This document shows positions 36,588-45,948 of a stretch of 64,000 nt of DNA, in pieces. The stretch is from Streptomyces sp. NBC_01454. GTDB lineage: Bacteria > Actinomycetota > Actinomycetes > Streptomycetales > Streptomycetaceae. A program made the translations under genes and the position numbers. The notes under the pieces were generated by a model. The model had not been told where the DNA came from. It was given only the letters and a program-made list of their open reading frames with translations, and ran no database searches. The stretch covers positions 6,014,001 through 6,078,000 of the forward strand of contig NZ_CP109460.1 in NCBI RefSeq assembly GCF_036227565.1, in the 5' to 3' direction. Numbering within the stretch: position 1 is the stretch's first letter; each line of letters starts with the position of its first letter.

Positions 36588-36962
36588 ATGGACTTAGCGT
36601 TCTCTGAGCTGGCGCTGGCAGCACTGGGCGGAGTCAGCGGAAGCCTGAGTGAGGCTGTCGTGTCAGATCTCTGGCGGCGCCTACGGAACCGCTTTTCCAG
36701 CGACGACCGGACCGTTGCCGTACTGGAGGGGCAAGGCGCAGACGATCCGGATGCTGTCGCCGTCCTGAGCGAGGCGCTGCGTCGCGAGGCCGCAGCTGAC
36801 CCGGAATTCCGGTGCGAGCTGGAAGACTTGCAGTCTCGCCTGGTCCGGCCGGCAGGCAGCACCATCAACACCGTGTGCGACTCCAATGGCCTGAACGCAC
36901 CTGGAGCGACGTTCAACGGCGCGATCGACATGTCCTTTGGCCGGTCCGAGCAGGGGCAGTGA
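36588..36962 (+). CDS. Small helical protein with C-terminal GLNAPGA motif, putative Bell-type effector
   Basis: A 124-aa protein. Residues 1-35 form an amphipathic/hydrophobic helical start (DLAFSELALAALGGVSGSLSEAVVSDLW), followed by helices to about 88, then a Gly/Asn-rich tail with GLNAPGA (101-107) and GAI (111-113). The same tail motif begins the next protein (GLNAPGA 22-28, GAI 32-34). Bell-domain effectors with a C-terminal amyloid signalling motif matching the N-terminus of a neighbouring NLR are an established arrangement; assignment here is by that pattern. GTGA overlap with the NLR gene. Confidence 0.65.
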   Translation: MDLAFSELALAALGGVSGSLSEAVVSDLWRRLRNRFSSDDRTVAVLEGQGADDPDAVAVLSEALRREAAADPEFRCELEDLQSRLVRPAGSTINTVCDSNGLNAPGATFNGAIDMSFGRSEQGQ

Positions 36963-39900
36963 CTGCAAACCTGCCCGACCCTGCTCGGGACACGACGGCG
37001 AACAGCGTGATCGGCTCGACGGGCCTGAACGCCCCGGGGGCGGACCTTCGCGGCGCCATCATCAACATGGAGATGAGTCTCACCACCCCCACCCCCCAGG
37101 AACTGCTCGCACTGGGGTCGGTGGAGGCTCCCTACGGCAGGCTCCCGGAGGCCGTGCTGGGCCGGGACGAAACCCTCTCAGCCCTCGCGCAGGCCAAGCG
37201 GGCGGAGCACCCGCGTATCCAAGTCCTGTCCGGAATGGGCGGGGTGGGGAAGACGACGGTTGCCCTGAGCACAGCTCAGCGGGCCAAGGAGGCCAGCGTC
37301 GAGGTCTTCTGGATCCAGGCTGGATCCGCAGCGGCTGTGGCTGACGGGATGCGCCACGCGGCCCTCCTCGCCGGGGCTCCGGCCGAGCACGTCGCCCATG
37401 CGTGGGAGAAGGGTGGACGGCCCGCGGCCGACCTGGTGTGGCGCCATCTGGTGACCCTGGACCGCCCGTGGCTGCTCATCTTCGACGATGCCGATGATCT
37501 CGACATGCTGTCCTGCCCGGGTGCTGCACTGGCCGACGCCACGGGCTGGGCCAGGCCCCCGGTCGGCGGCTCACAGGGCGTCCTAGTCACCACGCGCGAC
37601 GGCAACGAGCGATCCTGGGGCAGCCGGATCGCGCACTTCCACCGACTTGCGGTTCTGGAACTCGAATCCGCGGGCCGAGTCCTCGGGGAACTGGCTCCGG
37701 AGGCGGGTGACACGGACTCCGCCGCGGCCCTGGCGGACCGGCTGGGGTCCTTGCCGCTCGCGTTGCACTTGGCGGGCACGTACCTGCGCATGGCGCACGG
37801 CGATCCACTGGCCGAAGCAGAGACTTTCACCGAGTACATCGACGCGCTCGGGGATTCTCCGTTGCTTCTGGACGACGCCACGGAGGGCGTGCAAGGCGAT
37901 CTACGCAGTGAGGAGGAGCGGACCCGCCGGACCATTGCCGGCACGTGGGAGCTGTCCCTCTCCCTCCTCGAACGACAGGGCACGGCGCACGTCCGTGGCT
38001 TATTGCAGCTGCTGTCCTGCTTTGCTCCGACCGCATCCCTGCCGAACGCCTTGCTCGATCCGTCCACGGTCGCGGCTCTGGAGATGTGGCCCGCGAACGT
38101 TCAGCCTCGGGCAGTCAGAACGGCCCTGAGTGGCCTCGGCAGGTTCGGCCTCATTGGGGTCGACACGCATTCGACGGAACCCGCGTACCAGATCCACCGG
38201 CTCGTGGCTGAGGTGTCGGTCGCTCCGCTCCTCGCGGAGCCCGGGGACTACCGAGAGGTGTGGGACTCGGCAGCGGATCTGCTTGTGGCAGCCACCCCGT
38301 ACCTGGAGAATCCGCGGGACCCGAGTCCCTGGCCGGCGTGGCAGGGACTCATCCCGCACTGGTTGGTCATGATGCGCCGGTTGCCGCGATGGGGTACCGC
38401 TGCTGACGACCGTCTCAACGGCGTGTTGATCGGTGCTGGGGTCGCCGTTTCCCATCTGCACTTCCGGGGCGACTACGCAGGGGCCTGCGAACTGGCGGAC
38501 GAAGCGTTGAAGCGTGCCGATTCCGCGGAAGCTGCCCCCTGGATCGGGGTGAACATTCGCAGGCACCGAGCGATCGCGGTCAAGGAGATGGGCGATCTGA
38601 AGGCGGCTGAGTCCGAACTCGACCGCATTGTGGAGGAGTGCGTCAGGAAGTTCGGGGCGGCCGATCCCACCACCCTGTCCGTGCGCTATCAACGAGCGAG
38701 GGCGGCATGTCAGCGAGGAAAGCTCAAGGAGGCGGAACACGAGTACGACGAGGTGATCCGCCATGAGACCCGGCTGTTCGGCGCGGGGGCAGCCACTACT
38801 CTGCGCTCACGGCACGCTCGTGCGATCTGCATCAGGAGCATGGGGCGCCTTGACGAAGCGGCGGACGAGGGTAGACAGGTACTGGAAGGGCTGCGGGCCG
38901 AGCTAGGTGAGAAGCACCCCGATGTCCTCGAAGCCCAGCACGAATTCGCGATCTCGCTGCGCGACCAAGGCGAGAACGCGCGCGCCGAGGAGGTCTTCCA
39001 GCAAGTTCTCGAACTTGAAACAGAGGTTCTCGGAGTCGAGCACCCCTCCACGCTGACCACTCGGGCGAACCTGGCCACCACGCTCATCCTGCGTCAGCAG
39101 TTCACTGCGGCGGAAGCTGAGATCCGGGCGGTGCTTGACGCGCGGACACGCATCCTGGGGTCCGATCATCCCGAGACGCTCGATGCACGCCACAACCTAG
39201 CCGTACTGCTCACGCGGCAAGGGGAACTCGATGCGAAGAGCGCTGCGGCGCTCTTCGCGGAACTCACCGATGCGCAGAAGAAACAACTCATCGACGACCA
39301 CCCCAACGTGCTAGCAGGTCGCGAGAGTCATGCTGCGGCACTGCGCTCCCTGGGTGAACTGACTCAGTCGGAATCGGAGTACAGGTCGATTCTGGACGCA
39401 GCGACCGCGCGCCACGGGGGGCAACACACGGTCACGCTCAATGCCCGCTTCGAGTGGGCGATGGCCTTGGGACGAGTCGGGCGAACGGACGACGCGGTGT
39501 CCGAGATGCGCACGGTCCTCGCTCTTCAGGAGCGTGTGTTCGGCAGCTCGCACCGTAACGTTGCCAGTGTTCGGGCGTCGCTGGGCGCGCTCCTGCTGCA
39601 ACAGGGAAGCCTCGCCGAGGCAGAGGAGCAGTTGTGGCAGGCGCTAACCGCCCTACCGGGAGACGAAGGGGCGTGCCTGGACGTCCAGCACGATCTGGCA
39701 GCAGTATTGCTCGCACGCGGAAGGCTGCAGGAGGCGATCCATCAGCTGCGGGAGATCGTCGATGAGGAACGGCGGAGGTTGGGACCCGCACATCCCGACA
39801 CGATCACCGCCCGCAATACTCTTGGCGCAGCGCTGAAAGACTTCGGGCGCCTCGACGAGGCAGCCGGCGTCTACCGCGAAGCGCTTAGGGACGCGGATGA

Positions 39901-40738
39901 CAAGCACTCCGACGATCAGCCCCTGATACTGGTGCTACGCCACAACCTAGCTGTCGCCATGCGCATGCAAGGCGAGCTCGACGAAGCGGAGAAGGAGCAC
40001 TCAGCGATCCTGGAGATCCAGGAACGCAGGCACGGGACTGAGCATCCCGAGACGCTCGCCACGCGGCTGTCCCTCGCCCGCATTCTGGATGACAGGGGAG
40101 CCGCCGGCGAAGCTGAGGAGGCATACAGGGAAATCCTGTCGGCATGTACTCGTGTCATGGGCCCCGATCATCCACAGACCTTGTCCGTCCAGGGGAACTT
40201 AGCTTTCCTGCTGTCCGCTCAACGGCGCTGTCCCGAAGCGGAAGTGGAATACCGTGACGCGCTGGACAAATGCCTGAACATCCTCGGAGAGGATCATCCC
40301 GATACGCTGACGATGAACCATAATCTGGCCAAGGTGCTGGGGCGCCAAGGAAATCTCGCTGAGGCCATTGCTCGCTTCCGTGACGTCATGGAGCGTCGGG
40401 TACGCACGCTGGGGCCGGACCATCGCGACACGCTGGCAGCACGCAGGAGCCTCGGCGAGGTCCTGAGCATGGCGGGACGACCGGCAGAAAGTGCTGATCA
40501 GCTCAAGGAAATAGTGGAAGGCTGGTCACGTACGCGCGGTGCGGACCACGACTCGGTCTGGGACTTGGGCTACCGACGAGCCCAGCTGTTGTGGGAGGCG
40601 GGACAGCCGCGTACAGCGCAGGCCGAGCTCGAAGCGCTACTGGACCGCGCCTTGGAAGCCCGACCAGATGGTGATCCGCGCATCATCGCGCTGCAACGGG
40701 TGCTGATGGCCGTACGTGCCGACGATGGCACCTCTTAG
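36959..40738 (+). CDS. NLR-like NB-ARC ATPase with tetratricopeptide repeats
   Basis: A 1259-aa STAND protein. Order: N-terminal signalling motif (22-34), NB-ARC with P-loop GMGGVGKTT (92-100), Walker B WLLIFDDADD (171-180), sensor VTTRDG (210-215), GSLPLALHLAG (264-274, GxP), a winged helix, and an MHD-like YQIHRLVAE. From about residue 500 to the end there are about 17 TPRs of the HPxTLxxRxNLAxxL type. In bacteria such proteins sense phage or stress molecules and trigger an effector; the upstream small protein is the likely effector. GTG 36959 shares GTGA with it. Third-position GC is visibly lower than core genes. Confidence 0.85.
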   Translation: MTANLPDPARDTTANSVIGSTGLNAPGADLRGAIINMEMSLTTPTPQELLALGSVEAPYGRLPEAVLGRDETLSALAQAKRAEHPRIQVLSGMGGVGKTTVALSTAQRAKEASVEVFWIQAGSAAAVADGMRHAALLAGAPAEHVAHAWEKGGRPAADLVWRHLVTLDRPWLLIFDDADDLDMLSCPGAALADATGWARPPVGGSQGVLVTTRDGNERSWGSRIAHFHRLAVLELESAGRVLGELAPEAGDTDSAAALADRLGSLPLALHLAGTYLRMAHGDPLAEAETFTEYIDALGDSPLLLDDATEGVQGDLRSEEERTRRTIAGTWELSLSLLERQGTAHVRGLLQLLSCFAPTASLPNALLDPSTVAALEMWPANVQPRAVRTALSGLGRFGLIGVDTHSTEPAYQIHRLVAEVSVAPLLAEPGDYREVWDSAADLLVAATPYLENPRDPSPWPAWQGLIPHWLVMMRRLPRWGTAADDRLNGVLIGAGVAVSHLHFRGDYAGACELADEALKRADSAEAAPWIGVNIRRHRAIAVKEMGDLKAAESELDRIVEECVRKFGAADPTTLSVRYQRARAACQRGKLKEAEHEYDEVIRHETRLFGAGAATTLRSRHARAICIRSMGRLDEAADEGRQVLEGLRAELGEKHPDVLEAQHEFAISLRDQGENARAEEVFQQVLELETEVLGVEHPSTLTTRANLATTLILRQQFTAAEAEIRAVLDARTRILGSDHPETLDARHNLAVLLTRQGELDAKSAAALFAELTDAQKKQLIDDHPNVLAGRESHAAALRSLGELTQSESEYRSILDAATARHGGQHTVTLNARFEWAMALGRVGRTDDAVSEMRTVLALQERVFGSSHRNVASVRASLGALLLQQGSLAEAEEQLWQALTALPGDEGACLDVQHDLAAVLLARGRLQEAIHQLREIVDEERRRLGPAHPDTITARNTLGAALKDFGRLDEAAGVYREALRDADDKHSDDQPLILVLRHNLAVAMRMQGELDEAEKEHSAILEIQERRHGTEHPETLATRLSLARILDDRGAAGEAEEAYREILSACTRVMGPDHPQTLSVQGNLAFLLSAQRRCPEAEVEYRDALDKCLNILGEDHPDTLTMNHNLAKVLGRQGNLAEAIARFRDVMERRVRTLGPDHRDTLAARRSLGEVLSMAGRPAESADQLKEIVEGWSRTRGADHDSVWDLGYRRAQLLWEAGQPRTAQAELEALLDRALEARPDGDPRIIALQRVLMAVRADDGTS

Positions 40739-40787
40739 CGCTAGCCAGCCGCTATGCACTCCAATTGGATCACTGAATTATAGGGCG

Positions 40788-40828
40788 GGTCAGTGACCTG
40801 CAGCAGAGATCTCCGCAGGTCACTGACC
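40788..40828. terminator. Hairpin after the NLR gene
   Basis: Perfect 14-bp arms (GGTCAGTGACCTGC / GCAGGTCACTGACC) with a 13-nt loop, 49 bp after the NLR stop. Likely terminator. The 368-bp gap 40739-41106 holds this and the next hairpin but no gene. Confidence 0.6.
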
Positions 40829-40918
40829 GCCCCTTGCTAGTGGGCTAAAAGGCAACGATTCGCGAGGGTGTCCGCCGGCTTGACCAGCTGATGTGCAACG
40901 GCCTCGAAGCATTGCCAA

Positions 40919-40962
40919 ACCAGTGAGGCCGTTACCCGGATCTGAGTAACGGCCTCACTGGT
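40919..40962. repeat. Second strong inverted repeat in the island right end
   Basis: Perfect 17-bp arms (ACCAGTGAGGCCGTTAC and its complement) with a 10-nt loop. Too far from either gene to be its primary terminator; it may protect against readthrough or be an insertion-sequence/attachment relic. Confidence 0.6.
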
Positions 40963-41094
40963 CAACCTGACATCACGTCAGGGAACTGGCCGGGCGGTGC
41001 ACAAGGCGGCGGAAAACAGCTGGGAACCACGAGAACTCACGAGAAGAGTTTTCGCAGGTCACAGCGAGCTTTCCATGCATTCGCCCAGGTCACC

Positions 41095-41119
41095 CGACCC
41101 CGCCCCTTAGATGTCGAAG
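41095..41119. repeat. Island boundary repeat at glnA 3' end
   Basis: Counterpart of 28438-28462 (22/25 identical). It covers the last codons, stop and first downstream bases of glnA. Confidence 0.6.
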
Positions 41120-42516
41120 TACAGCTCGAACTCGTGCGGGTGCGGGCGGAGCTGGATCGGGGCGATCTCGTGGGTGCGCTTGTAGTCGATCCAGGTCTCG
41201 ATCAGGTCGGAGGTGAAGACGCCGCCCTGCTGGAGGTACTCGTTGTCGGCCTCGAGGGCGTCGAGGACGGCCGGGAGGGAGGTGGGGACCTGGGGGACGC
41301 CCGCGTGCTCCTCGGGGGCGAGCTCGTAGAGGTCCTTGTCGATCGGCTCGGCCGGCTCGATCTTGTTCTTGACGCCGTCCAGGCCCGCGAGGAGGAGGGC
41401 GGAGAACGCGAGGTACGGGTTCGAGGACGGGTCCGGGGCGCGGAACTCGACGCGCTTGGCCTTGGGGTTCGAGCCCGTGATCGGGATACGCATGGCCGCG
41501 GAGCGGTTGCGCTGCGAGTAGACCAGGTTGACCGGGGCCTCGAAGCCGGGGACCAGGCGGTGGTAGGAGTTCACCGTCGGGTTGGTGAAGGCCAGCAGCG
41601 ACGGGGCGTGCTTGAGGATGCCGCCGATGTAGTAGCGGGCGGTGTCCGAGAGGCCCGCGTAGCCCTGCTCGTCGTAGAAGAGCGGGTTGCCGCCCTGCCA
41701 CAGCGACTGGTGGACGTGCATGCCGGAGCCGTTGTCACCGAAGATCGGCTTGGGCATGAAGGTCGCGGTCTTGCCGTTGCGCCAGGCGACGTTCTTGACG
41801 ATGTACTTGAACAGCATCAGGTCGTCGGCCGCGGCGAGCAGCGTGTTGAACTTGTAGTTGATCTCCGCCTGGCCGGCGGTGCCGACCTCGTGGTGCTGGC
41901 GCTCGACCTGCAGGCCGGCCTTGTCCAGCTCCAGGGAGATCTCCGCACGCAGGTCGGCGAAGTGGTCGACCGGCGGGGCCGGGAAGTAGCCGCCCTTGTA
42001 GCGGACCTTGTAGCCGCGGTTGTTCTCCTCCGACCCGGTGTTCCAGGCGCCGGCCTCGGAGTCGATGTGGTAGAAGGACTGGTTCGACGAGGTCTCGAAG
42101 CGGACGCTGTCGAAGACGTAGAACTCGGCCTCCGGGCCGAAGAACGCGGTGTCCGCGATGCCGGTGGAGGCGAGGTAGGCCTCGGCCTTCTTGGCGATGT
42201 TGCGCGGGTCGCGGCTGTACTGCTCGCCGGTGATCGGGTCGTGGATGAAGAAGTTGATGTTGACGGTCTTGTCGCGGCGGAACGGGTCCACACGAGCCGT
42301 CGACAGGTCCGCGCGCAGCGCCATGTCGGACTCGTGAATGGCCTGGAAGCCGCGGATCGAGGAACCGTCGAAGGCGAGTTCCTCGGTCGGGTCGAACGCC
42401 TTTGCCGGGATCGTGAAGTGCTGCATCACACCGGGCAGGTCGCAGAATCGGACGTCGACGAACTTGACGTCCTCGTCCGCGATGAACTTCTTGGCCTCGT
42501 CGGCGTTCTGGAACAT
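41107..42516 (-). CDS. glnA: Glutamine synthetase type I
   Basis: A 469-aa dodecameric GSI, the standard length. It condenses glutamate and ammonia with ATP. Motifs: [74 protein letters not shown] and the adenylylation region [10 protein letters not shown] with its Tyr (controlled by GlnE in related species). ATG 42516 ([11 protein letters not shown]) has TAGGAGGAG upstream. A four-block GlnR box lies 100 bp upstream. Its 3' end is intact although an island appears to have integrated exactly there. Confidence 0.97.
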   Translation of the reverse strand: MFQNADEAKKFIADEDVKFVDVRFCDLPGVMQHFTIPAKAFDPTEELAFDGSSIRGFQAIHESDMALRADLSTARVDPFRRDKTVNINFFIHDPITGEQYSRDPRNIAKKAEAYLASTGIADTAFFGPEAEFYVFDSVRFETSSNQSFYHIDSEAGAWNTGSEENNRGYKVRYKGGYFPAPPVDHFADLRAEISLELDKAGLQVERQHHEVGTAGQAEINYKFNTLLAAADDLMLFKYIVKNVAWRNGKTATFMPKPIFGDNGSGMHVHQSLWQGGNPLFYDEQGYAGLSDTARYYIGGILKHAPSLLAFTNPTVNSYHRLVPGFEAPVNLVYSQRNRSAAMRIPITGSNPKAKRVEFRAPDPSSNPYLAFSALLLAGLDGVKNKIEPAEPIDKDLYELAPEEHAGVPQVPTSLPAVLDALEADNEYLQQGGVFTSDLIETWIDYKRTHEIAPIQLRPHPHEFELYFDI

Positions 42517-42615
42517 CCAACTCCTCCTAGCCCGGTCACCGGTCGGCGGACGCGGGATTGCTACTCGGAACGCGACCATGTGCGGTGGCGCGTTGCCCGA
42601 CCATAGGCAGGCGGG

Positions 42616-42653
42616 ATTTCCCAAGCATGACCCATTTGTTTCGCCGAGGTTAA
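42616..42653 (-). promoter_or_regulatory. GlnR box upstream of glnA
   Basis: On the minus strand: TTAAC, GAAAC, GTCAT, GAAAT, each spaced by exactly 6 bp, a close match to the GlnR consensus (a-b-a-b). Predicts GlnR control of glnA under nitrogen limitation. The remainder of 42517-42877 contains G/C-rich repeats but no gene. Confidence 0.8.
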
Positions 42654-42877
42654 CCGGCGCGCGGCCGCCTTTCACCCCCAGTGTGCGCCAAGAAGGGGCA
42701 TTCCGGACCGGGCGGAGCGCCGCATTCCGCGGCCGCCCGCGGGGTCGTCAGGCCGTCCCGCCGGCCGCTCCCGGGCCCCGCCCCGCCGGCCGCTCCCGGG
42801 CCCGGCCCGCGGGCCCCCCGGCCCTCCCGCGGTGGCCCTCCGGGAATCGAACGCGGGGGTCGCAGTACCGTGGTCGG

Positions 42878-43345
42878 GTGGACAACAGGCATGCAATCGG
42901 ATCGTGGATCTCCGGGCCCCGCGCGGCCGCCGAGGACATGGGCGTCGAGTTCGGATACCGCGGGCAGCAGCTCGGGCTGCCGAAGGAGGGGCCGGGCTCC
43001 GTCGCGCGCCCCGGCCGGCGCTTCGCCGCGCTCTTCATCGACTGGACGCTGTGCCTGCTCATCGCATACGGCCTGCTCAGCGGCGGCCGGGCGCAGTCGG
43101 CGAGCAACTGGACGCTGCTGGTCTTCACGGTGCTCAGCGTGCTGACGGTCGGCACGGTCGGCTTCACCCCGGGCAAGCGGCTCCTGGGGCTGCGGGTGGT
43201 CGCCGAGGGCGGCGGCCGGATCACCCTGCCGCGGGTCGTCGTCCGCACGGTGCTGCTCGTCTTGGTCATCCCCGCGGTGGTGTGGGACCGGGACGGGCGG
43301 GGGCTGCACGACCGCCTGTCGCGCGCCGTGCAGGTCCGTCTGTGA
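42878..43345 (+). CDS. RDD family membrane protein
   Basis: A 155-aa integral membrane protein. RPGRRFAALFIDWTLCLLIAYGLL carries the R and D of the RDD family; a second helix (TLLVFTVLSVLTVGTVGF) and a third (VLLVLVIPAVVWDRDGRGLHDRLSRA) include the final conserved Asp. It lies next to glnA in the core gene order. GTG 42878 is used; the open frame upstream of it is non-coding. Function unknown. Confidence 0.85.
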   Translation: MDNRHAIGSWISGPRAAAEDMGVEFGYRGQQLGLPKEGPGSVARPGRRFAALFIDWTLCLLIAYGLLSGGRAQSASNWTLLVFTVLSVLTVGTVGFTPGKRLLGLRVVAEGGGRITLPRVVVRTVLLVLVIPAVVWDRDGRGLHDRLSRAVQVRL

Positions 43346-43350
43346 GGGAG

Positions 43351-43394
43351 CGGCTGTGATGACGGGGCGGCTGTGATGACGGGGCGGCTGTGAG
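43351..43394 (+). repeat. 17-bp direct repeat, 2.6 copies
   Basis: CGGCTGTGATGACGGGG occurs at 43351 and 43368, with a partial third copy at 43385, immediately after the RDD stop. Probably a slippage repeat. Confidence 0.85.
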
Positions 43395-43465
43395 TGTCCG
43401 TCCGTGAGCGTCCGTCTGTGACCGGCGGCCCGTGCGTCACCCCAGGAGAGTCTTCATGAGCTGTC

Positions 43466-43509
43466 CGTGAGCCGCCCGTGAGTCGCCCGTGAGCCGCCCG
43501 TGAGCCGTG
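43466..43509 (+). repeat. 11-bp tandem repeat, four copies
   Basis: Unit CGTGAGCCGCC at 43466, 43477, 43488, 43499, with one substitution in copy 2 and two in copy 4. It lies in the 340-bp convergent gap 43346-43685, which otherwise holds only the 17-bp repeat and a terminator. Confidence 0.85.
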
Positions 43510-43637
43510 CAGGGGGCGCCCAGAAGCCACCTGTGAGGCCGTGGCAAGGAGTGGGGCCCGGGATCGACGAGCCCGCGGTCGCCGTCCGCGCCACCGCCCC
43601 CGTGCGCACCGCACCGCCACCGCCCCGTCGCATACGA

Positions 43638-43667
43638 AACGCCCCGGAAGCACGCTTCCGGGGCGTT
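43638..43667. terminator. Bidirectional hairpin terminator
   Basis: Perfect 13-bp arms (AACGCCCCGGAAG / CTTCCGGGGCGTT), 4-nt loop. It lies between convergent RDD and DUF4191 genes. Confidence 0.85.
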
Positions 43668-43685
43668 GTCGTGGGACCGGGGCGG

Positions 43686-44396
43686 TCAGCGCGTCTTGCC
43701 GCCGCCCTTGGGCATGCGCATGCCCTTCGGCATGGGGCCCTTCGGGACCGGCATGTTGCTCATCAGGTCGCCCAGCGCCTTGAGCCGGTCGTTGACGGCC
43801 GTCACCTGCGCGCCGGGCAGCACCCGCGGCAGCTTCAGCAGCGTCGTGCGGAGCTTCTTCAACGGCACCTGGCCCTCGCCGTCGCCCACGATGATGTCGT
43901 GGACCGGGGCGTCGGCGACGGTGCGCGCCATCCGCTTCTTCTCGGCGGCCAGCAGGCCGCGGAGGCGGTTGGGGTTGCCCTCGCCGACCAGCACGATGCC
44001 GGCCTTGCCGACAGCGCGGTGGACGACGTCCTGGCTGCGGTTCATGGCCACCGCGGGGGTGACAGTCCAGCCGCGGCCGACGTTCTCCAGCACGGCCGCC
44101 GCCGCACCGGGCTGGCCTTCCATCTGCCCGAAGGCAGCCCGCTCGGCACGCCGTCCGAAGACGATCGCCATCGCGAGGAAGGCCAGGACGAAGCCCAGGA
44201 TTCCCGCATAGATGGGATGGCCGATCACGAAGCCGATGGCAAGGAGAACGCCGAATACGACGATGCCTACACCAGCGACGACAAGACCGACCTTGGAGTC
44301 GACCCGACGGGTCATCTTGTAGGTCTGGGCGATCTGCTTCAGTCGCCCGGAGTTCTCAGCGCCGGCAGCGCCGTCTGTGTTTGCCTTCCTCGCCAT
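43686..44396 (-). CDS. DUF4191 family membrane protein
   Basis: A 236-aa actinobacterial protein. Two adjacent hydrophobic helices (LVVAGVGIVVFGVLLAIGFVIG and ILGFVLAFLAMAIVFG) follow a short basic N-terminus (GRLKQIAQTYKMTRRVD). The rest is a soluble domain with GQPGAAAAVLENVGRGWTV and GKAGIVLVGEGNP, ending in a Lys/Met/Pro-rich tail. ATG 44396. It belongs to the conserved lipA-glnA neighbourhood. Function unknown. Confidence 0.85.
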   Translation of the reverse strand: MARKANTDGAAGAENSGRLKQIAQTYKMTRRVDSKVGLVVAGVGIVVFGVLLAIGFVIGHPIYAGILGFVLAFLAMAIVFGRRAERAAFGQMEGQPGAAAAVLENVGRGWTVTPAVAMNRSQDVVHRAVGKAGIVLVGEGNPNRLRGLLAAEKKRMARTVADAPVHDIIVGDGEGQVPLKKLRTTLLKLPRVLPGAQVTAVNDRLKALGDLMSNMPVPKGPMPKGMRMPKGGGKTR

Positions 44397-44406
44397 ACAG
44401 CGAAGT

Positions 44407-44625
44407 TTACGTGGCGTGCGGGCGCCTGGTCGCCGCGGCCTCCAGTACGTACTCGGCCTCGGAGCGGTCCTTGGCGCGGCGGCGGTCCTCCAGGACCGAC
44501 GTCCAGGCATTGCGGCGGGCGGTGCGCTGCCCGCCGCGCATCAGCACGGCCTCGACGGCGCGCAGGGCGCCGGTGACCGTGGGGATGGGAAGGGCGGGGG
44601 TGGCGCGGAGCGGCGCGGCCTGCAT
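44407..44625 (-). CDS. Conserved small protein, 72 aa
   Basis: A basic helical protein recalled as conserved at this position in Streptomyces (next to lipA). The core ALRAVEAVLMRGGQRTARRNAWTSVLEDRRRAKDR is likely a single long helix pair. ATG 44625 with GAGGGAG upstream; an extension to 44697 is possible. It ends 10 bp before the DUF4191 start, so co-transcribed. Function unknown. Confidence 0.72.
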   Translation of the reverse strand: MQAAPLRATPALPIPTVTGALRAVEAVLMRGGQRTARRNAWTSVLEDRRRAKDRSEAEYVLEAAATRRPHAT

Positions 44626-44835
44626 GGTGGTGACTCCCTCTGATCTGTTCGGAGAAGCAGGGGTAGGTGCGGGAGCGGTGCGTGCATCCATCGTCACGGA
44701 AAGGTGTTACCAACGGATGACCTGCCGGTCAAACACCGATGAAACATTGACGCGGCCCCCACGCCCCCGTCATGGGGGAATGTGGGCCGCGTCCTCAGCA
44801 TGTGCCACGATTCACAAGTTGGCGCGCCGGGAAAC

Positions 44836-45786
44836 TCAAACCGCCTGACTGGACGCCTCGACCTCGCGCCGCTCGACGGCCTGCTGGTAAAGGCGGCCGG
44901 CGCGGTAGGAGGAGCGGACCAGCGGGCCGGACATCACGCCGGCGTAGCCGATCTCCTCGGCCTCCTCCTTGAGCTCCACGAACTCCGCCGGCTTGACCCA
45001 CCGCTCGATGGGGTGGTGGCGCACGGAGGGGCGCAGGTACTGGGTGATCGTGATCAGCTCGCAGCCCGCGTCGTACAGGTCCTGGAGCGCCTGGCTGATC
45101 TCCTCGCGCTCCTCGCCCATGCCCAGGATGAGGTTGGACTTGGTGACCAGGCCGGCCTCGCGGGAGCGCGAGATGACGTCCAGCGAGCGCTCGTAGCGGA
45201 AGCCGGGGCGGATCCGCTTGAAGATGCGCGGGACCGTCTCGACGTTGTGGGCCAGCACCTCCGGGCGGGAGGAGAAGACCTCGGCGAGCTGCTCGGGGAC
45301 CGCGTTGAAGTCGGGGATCAGCAGTTCGACGCCGGTGTCGGGCATCGAGGCGTGGATCTGGCGGACCGTCTCGGCGTAGAGCCAGGCGCCGCCGTCCTCC
45401 AGGTCGTCGCGCGCGACGCCGGTGATCGTGGCGTACTTCAGGCCCATGGTCTGCACGGACTCGGCGACCCGGCGCGGCTCGTCGCGGTCCAGCTCCTGCG
45501 GCTTGCCGGTGTCGATCTGGCAGAAGTCACAGCGGCGCGTGCACTGGTCACCACCGATGAGGAAGGTCGCCTCGCGGTCCTCCCAGCATTCGAAGATGTT
45601 GGGACAGCCCGCCTCCTGGCAGACCGTGTGCAGACCCTCGCTCTTGACCAGGCCCTGGAGATGGTTGTACTCGGGACCCATCTTCGCCCGGGTCTTGATC
45701 CACTCGGGCTTGCGCTCGATGGGGGTCTGGCTGTTCCGGACCTCCAGGCGCAACATCTTGCGTCCGTCGGGTGCGACTGCGGACAC
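44836..45786 (-). CDS. lipA: Lipoyl synthase
   Basis: A 316-aa radical-SAM enzyme inserting two sulphurs into octanoyl-lysine on lipoyl domains. It contains the auxiliary cluster motif [12 protein letters not shown] and the SAM motif CTRRCDFC, plus the C-terminal Ser ligand in RSSYRAG. GTG 45786 ([15 protein letters not shown]) has AAGGGG 8 nt upstream and fits known homologues; an ATG at 45816 adds 10 residues. lipB lies upstream on the same strand, so the pathway genes are clustered. The E2 protein with two lipoyl domains at 61751-63505 is one expected substrate. Confidence 0.96.
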   Translation of the reverse strand: MSAVAPDGRKMLRLEVRNSQTPIERKPEWIKTRAKMGPEYNHLQGLVKSEGLHTVCQEAGCPNIFECWEDREATFLIGGDQCTRRCDFCQIDTGKPQELDRDEPRRVAESVQTMGLKYATITGVARDDLEDGGAWLYAETVRQIHASMPDTGVELLIPDFNAVPEQLAEVFSSRPEVLAHNVETVPRIFKRIRPGFRYERSLDVISRSREAGLVTKSNLILGMGEEREEISQALQDLYDAGCELITITQYLRPSVRHHPIERWVKPAEFVELKEEAEEIGYAGVMSGPLVRSSYRAGRLYQQAVERREVEASSQAV

Positions 45787-45948
45787 GACCGGCGCCCCTT
45801 TCTGCTTACGCGGCATTCGTTTCTGCGGCGTACACCAGGGTACGCCCGTTGATTCGCACGTCTTTACGCGCGTGGCAACCCCGTATGGCGGGGTGGCATT
45901 CCCGGAGGCCTCCGGCGTGCATGACCTGTACCTGCCCGACCGGTCCGC

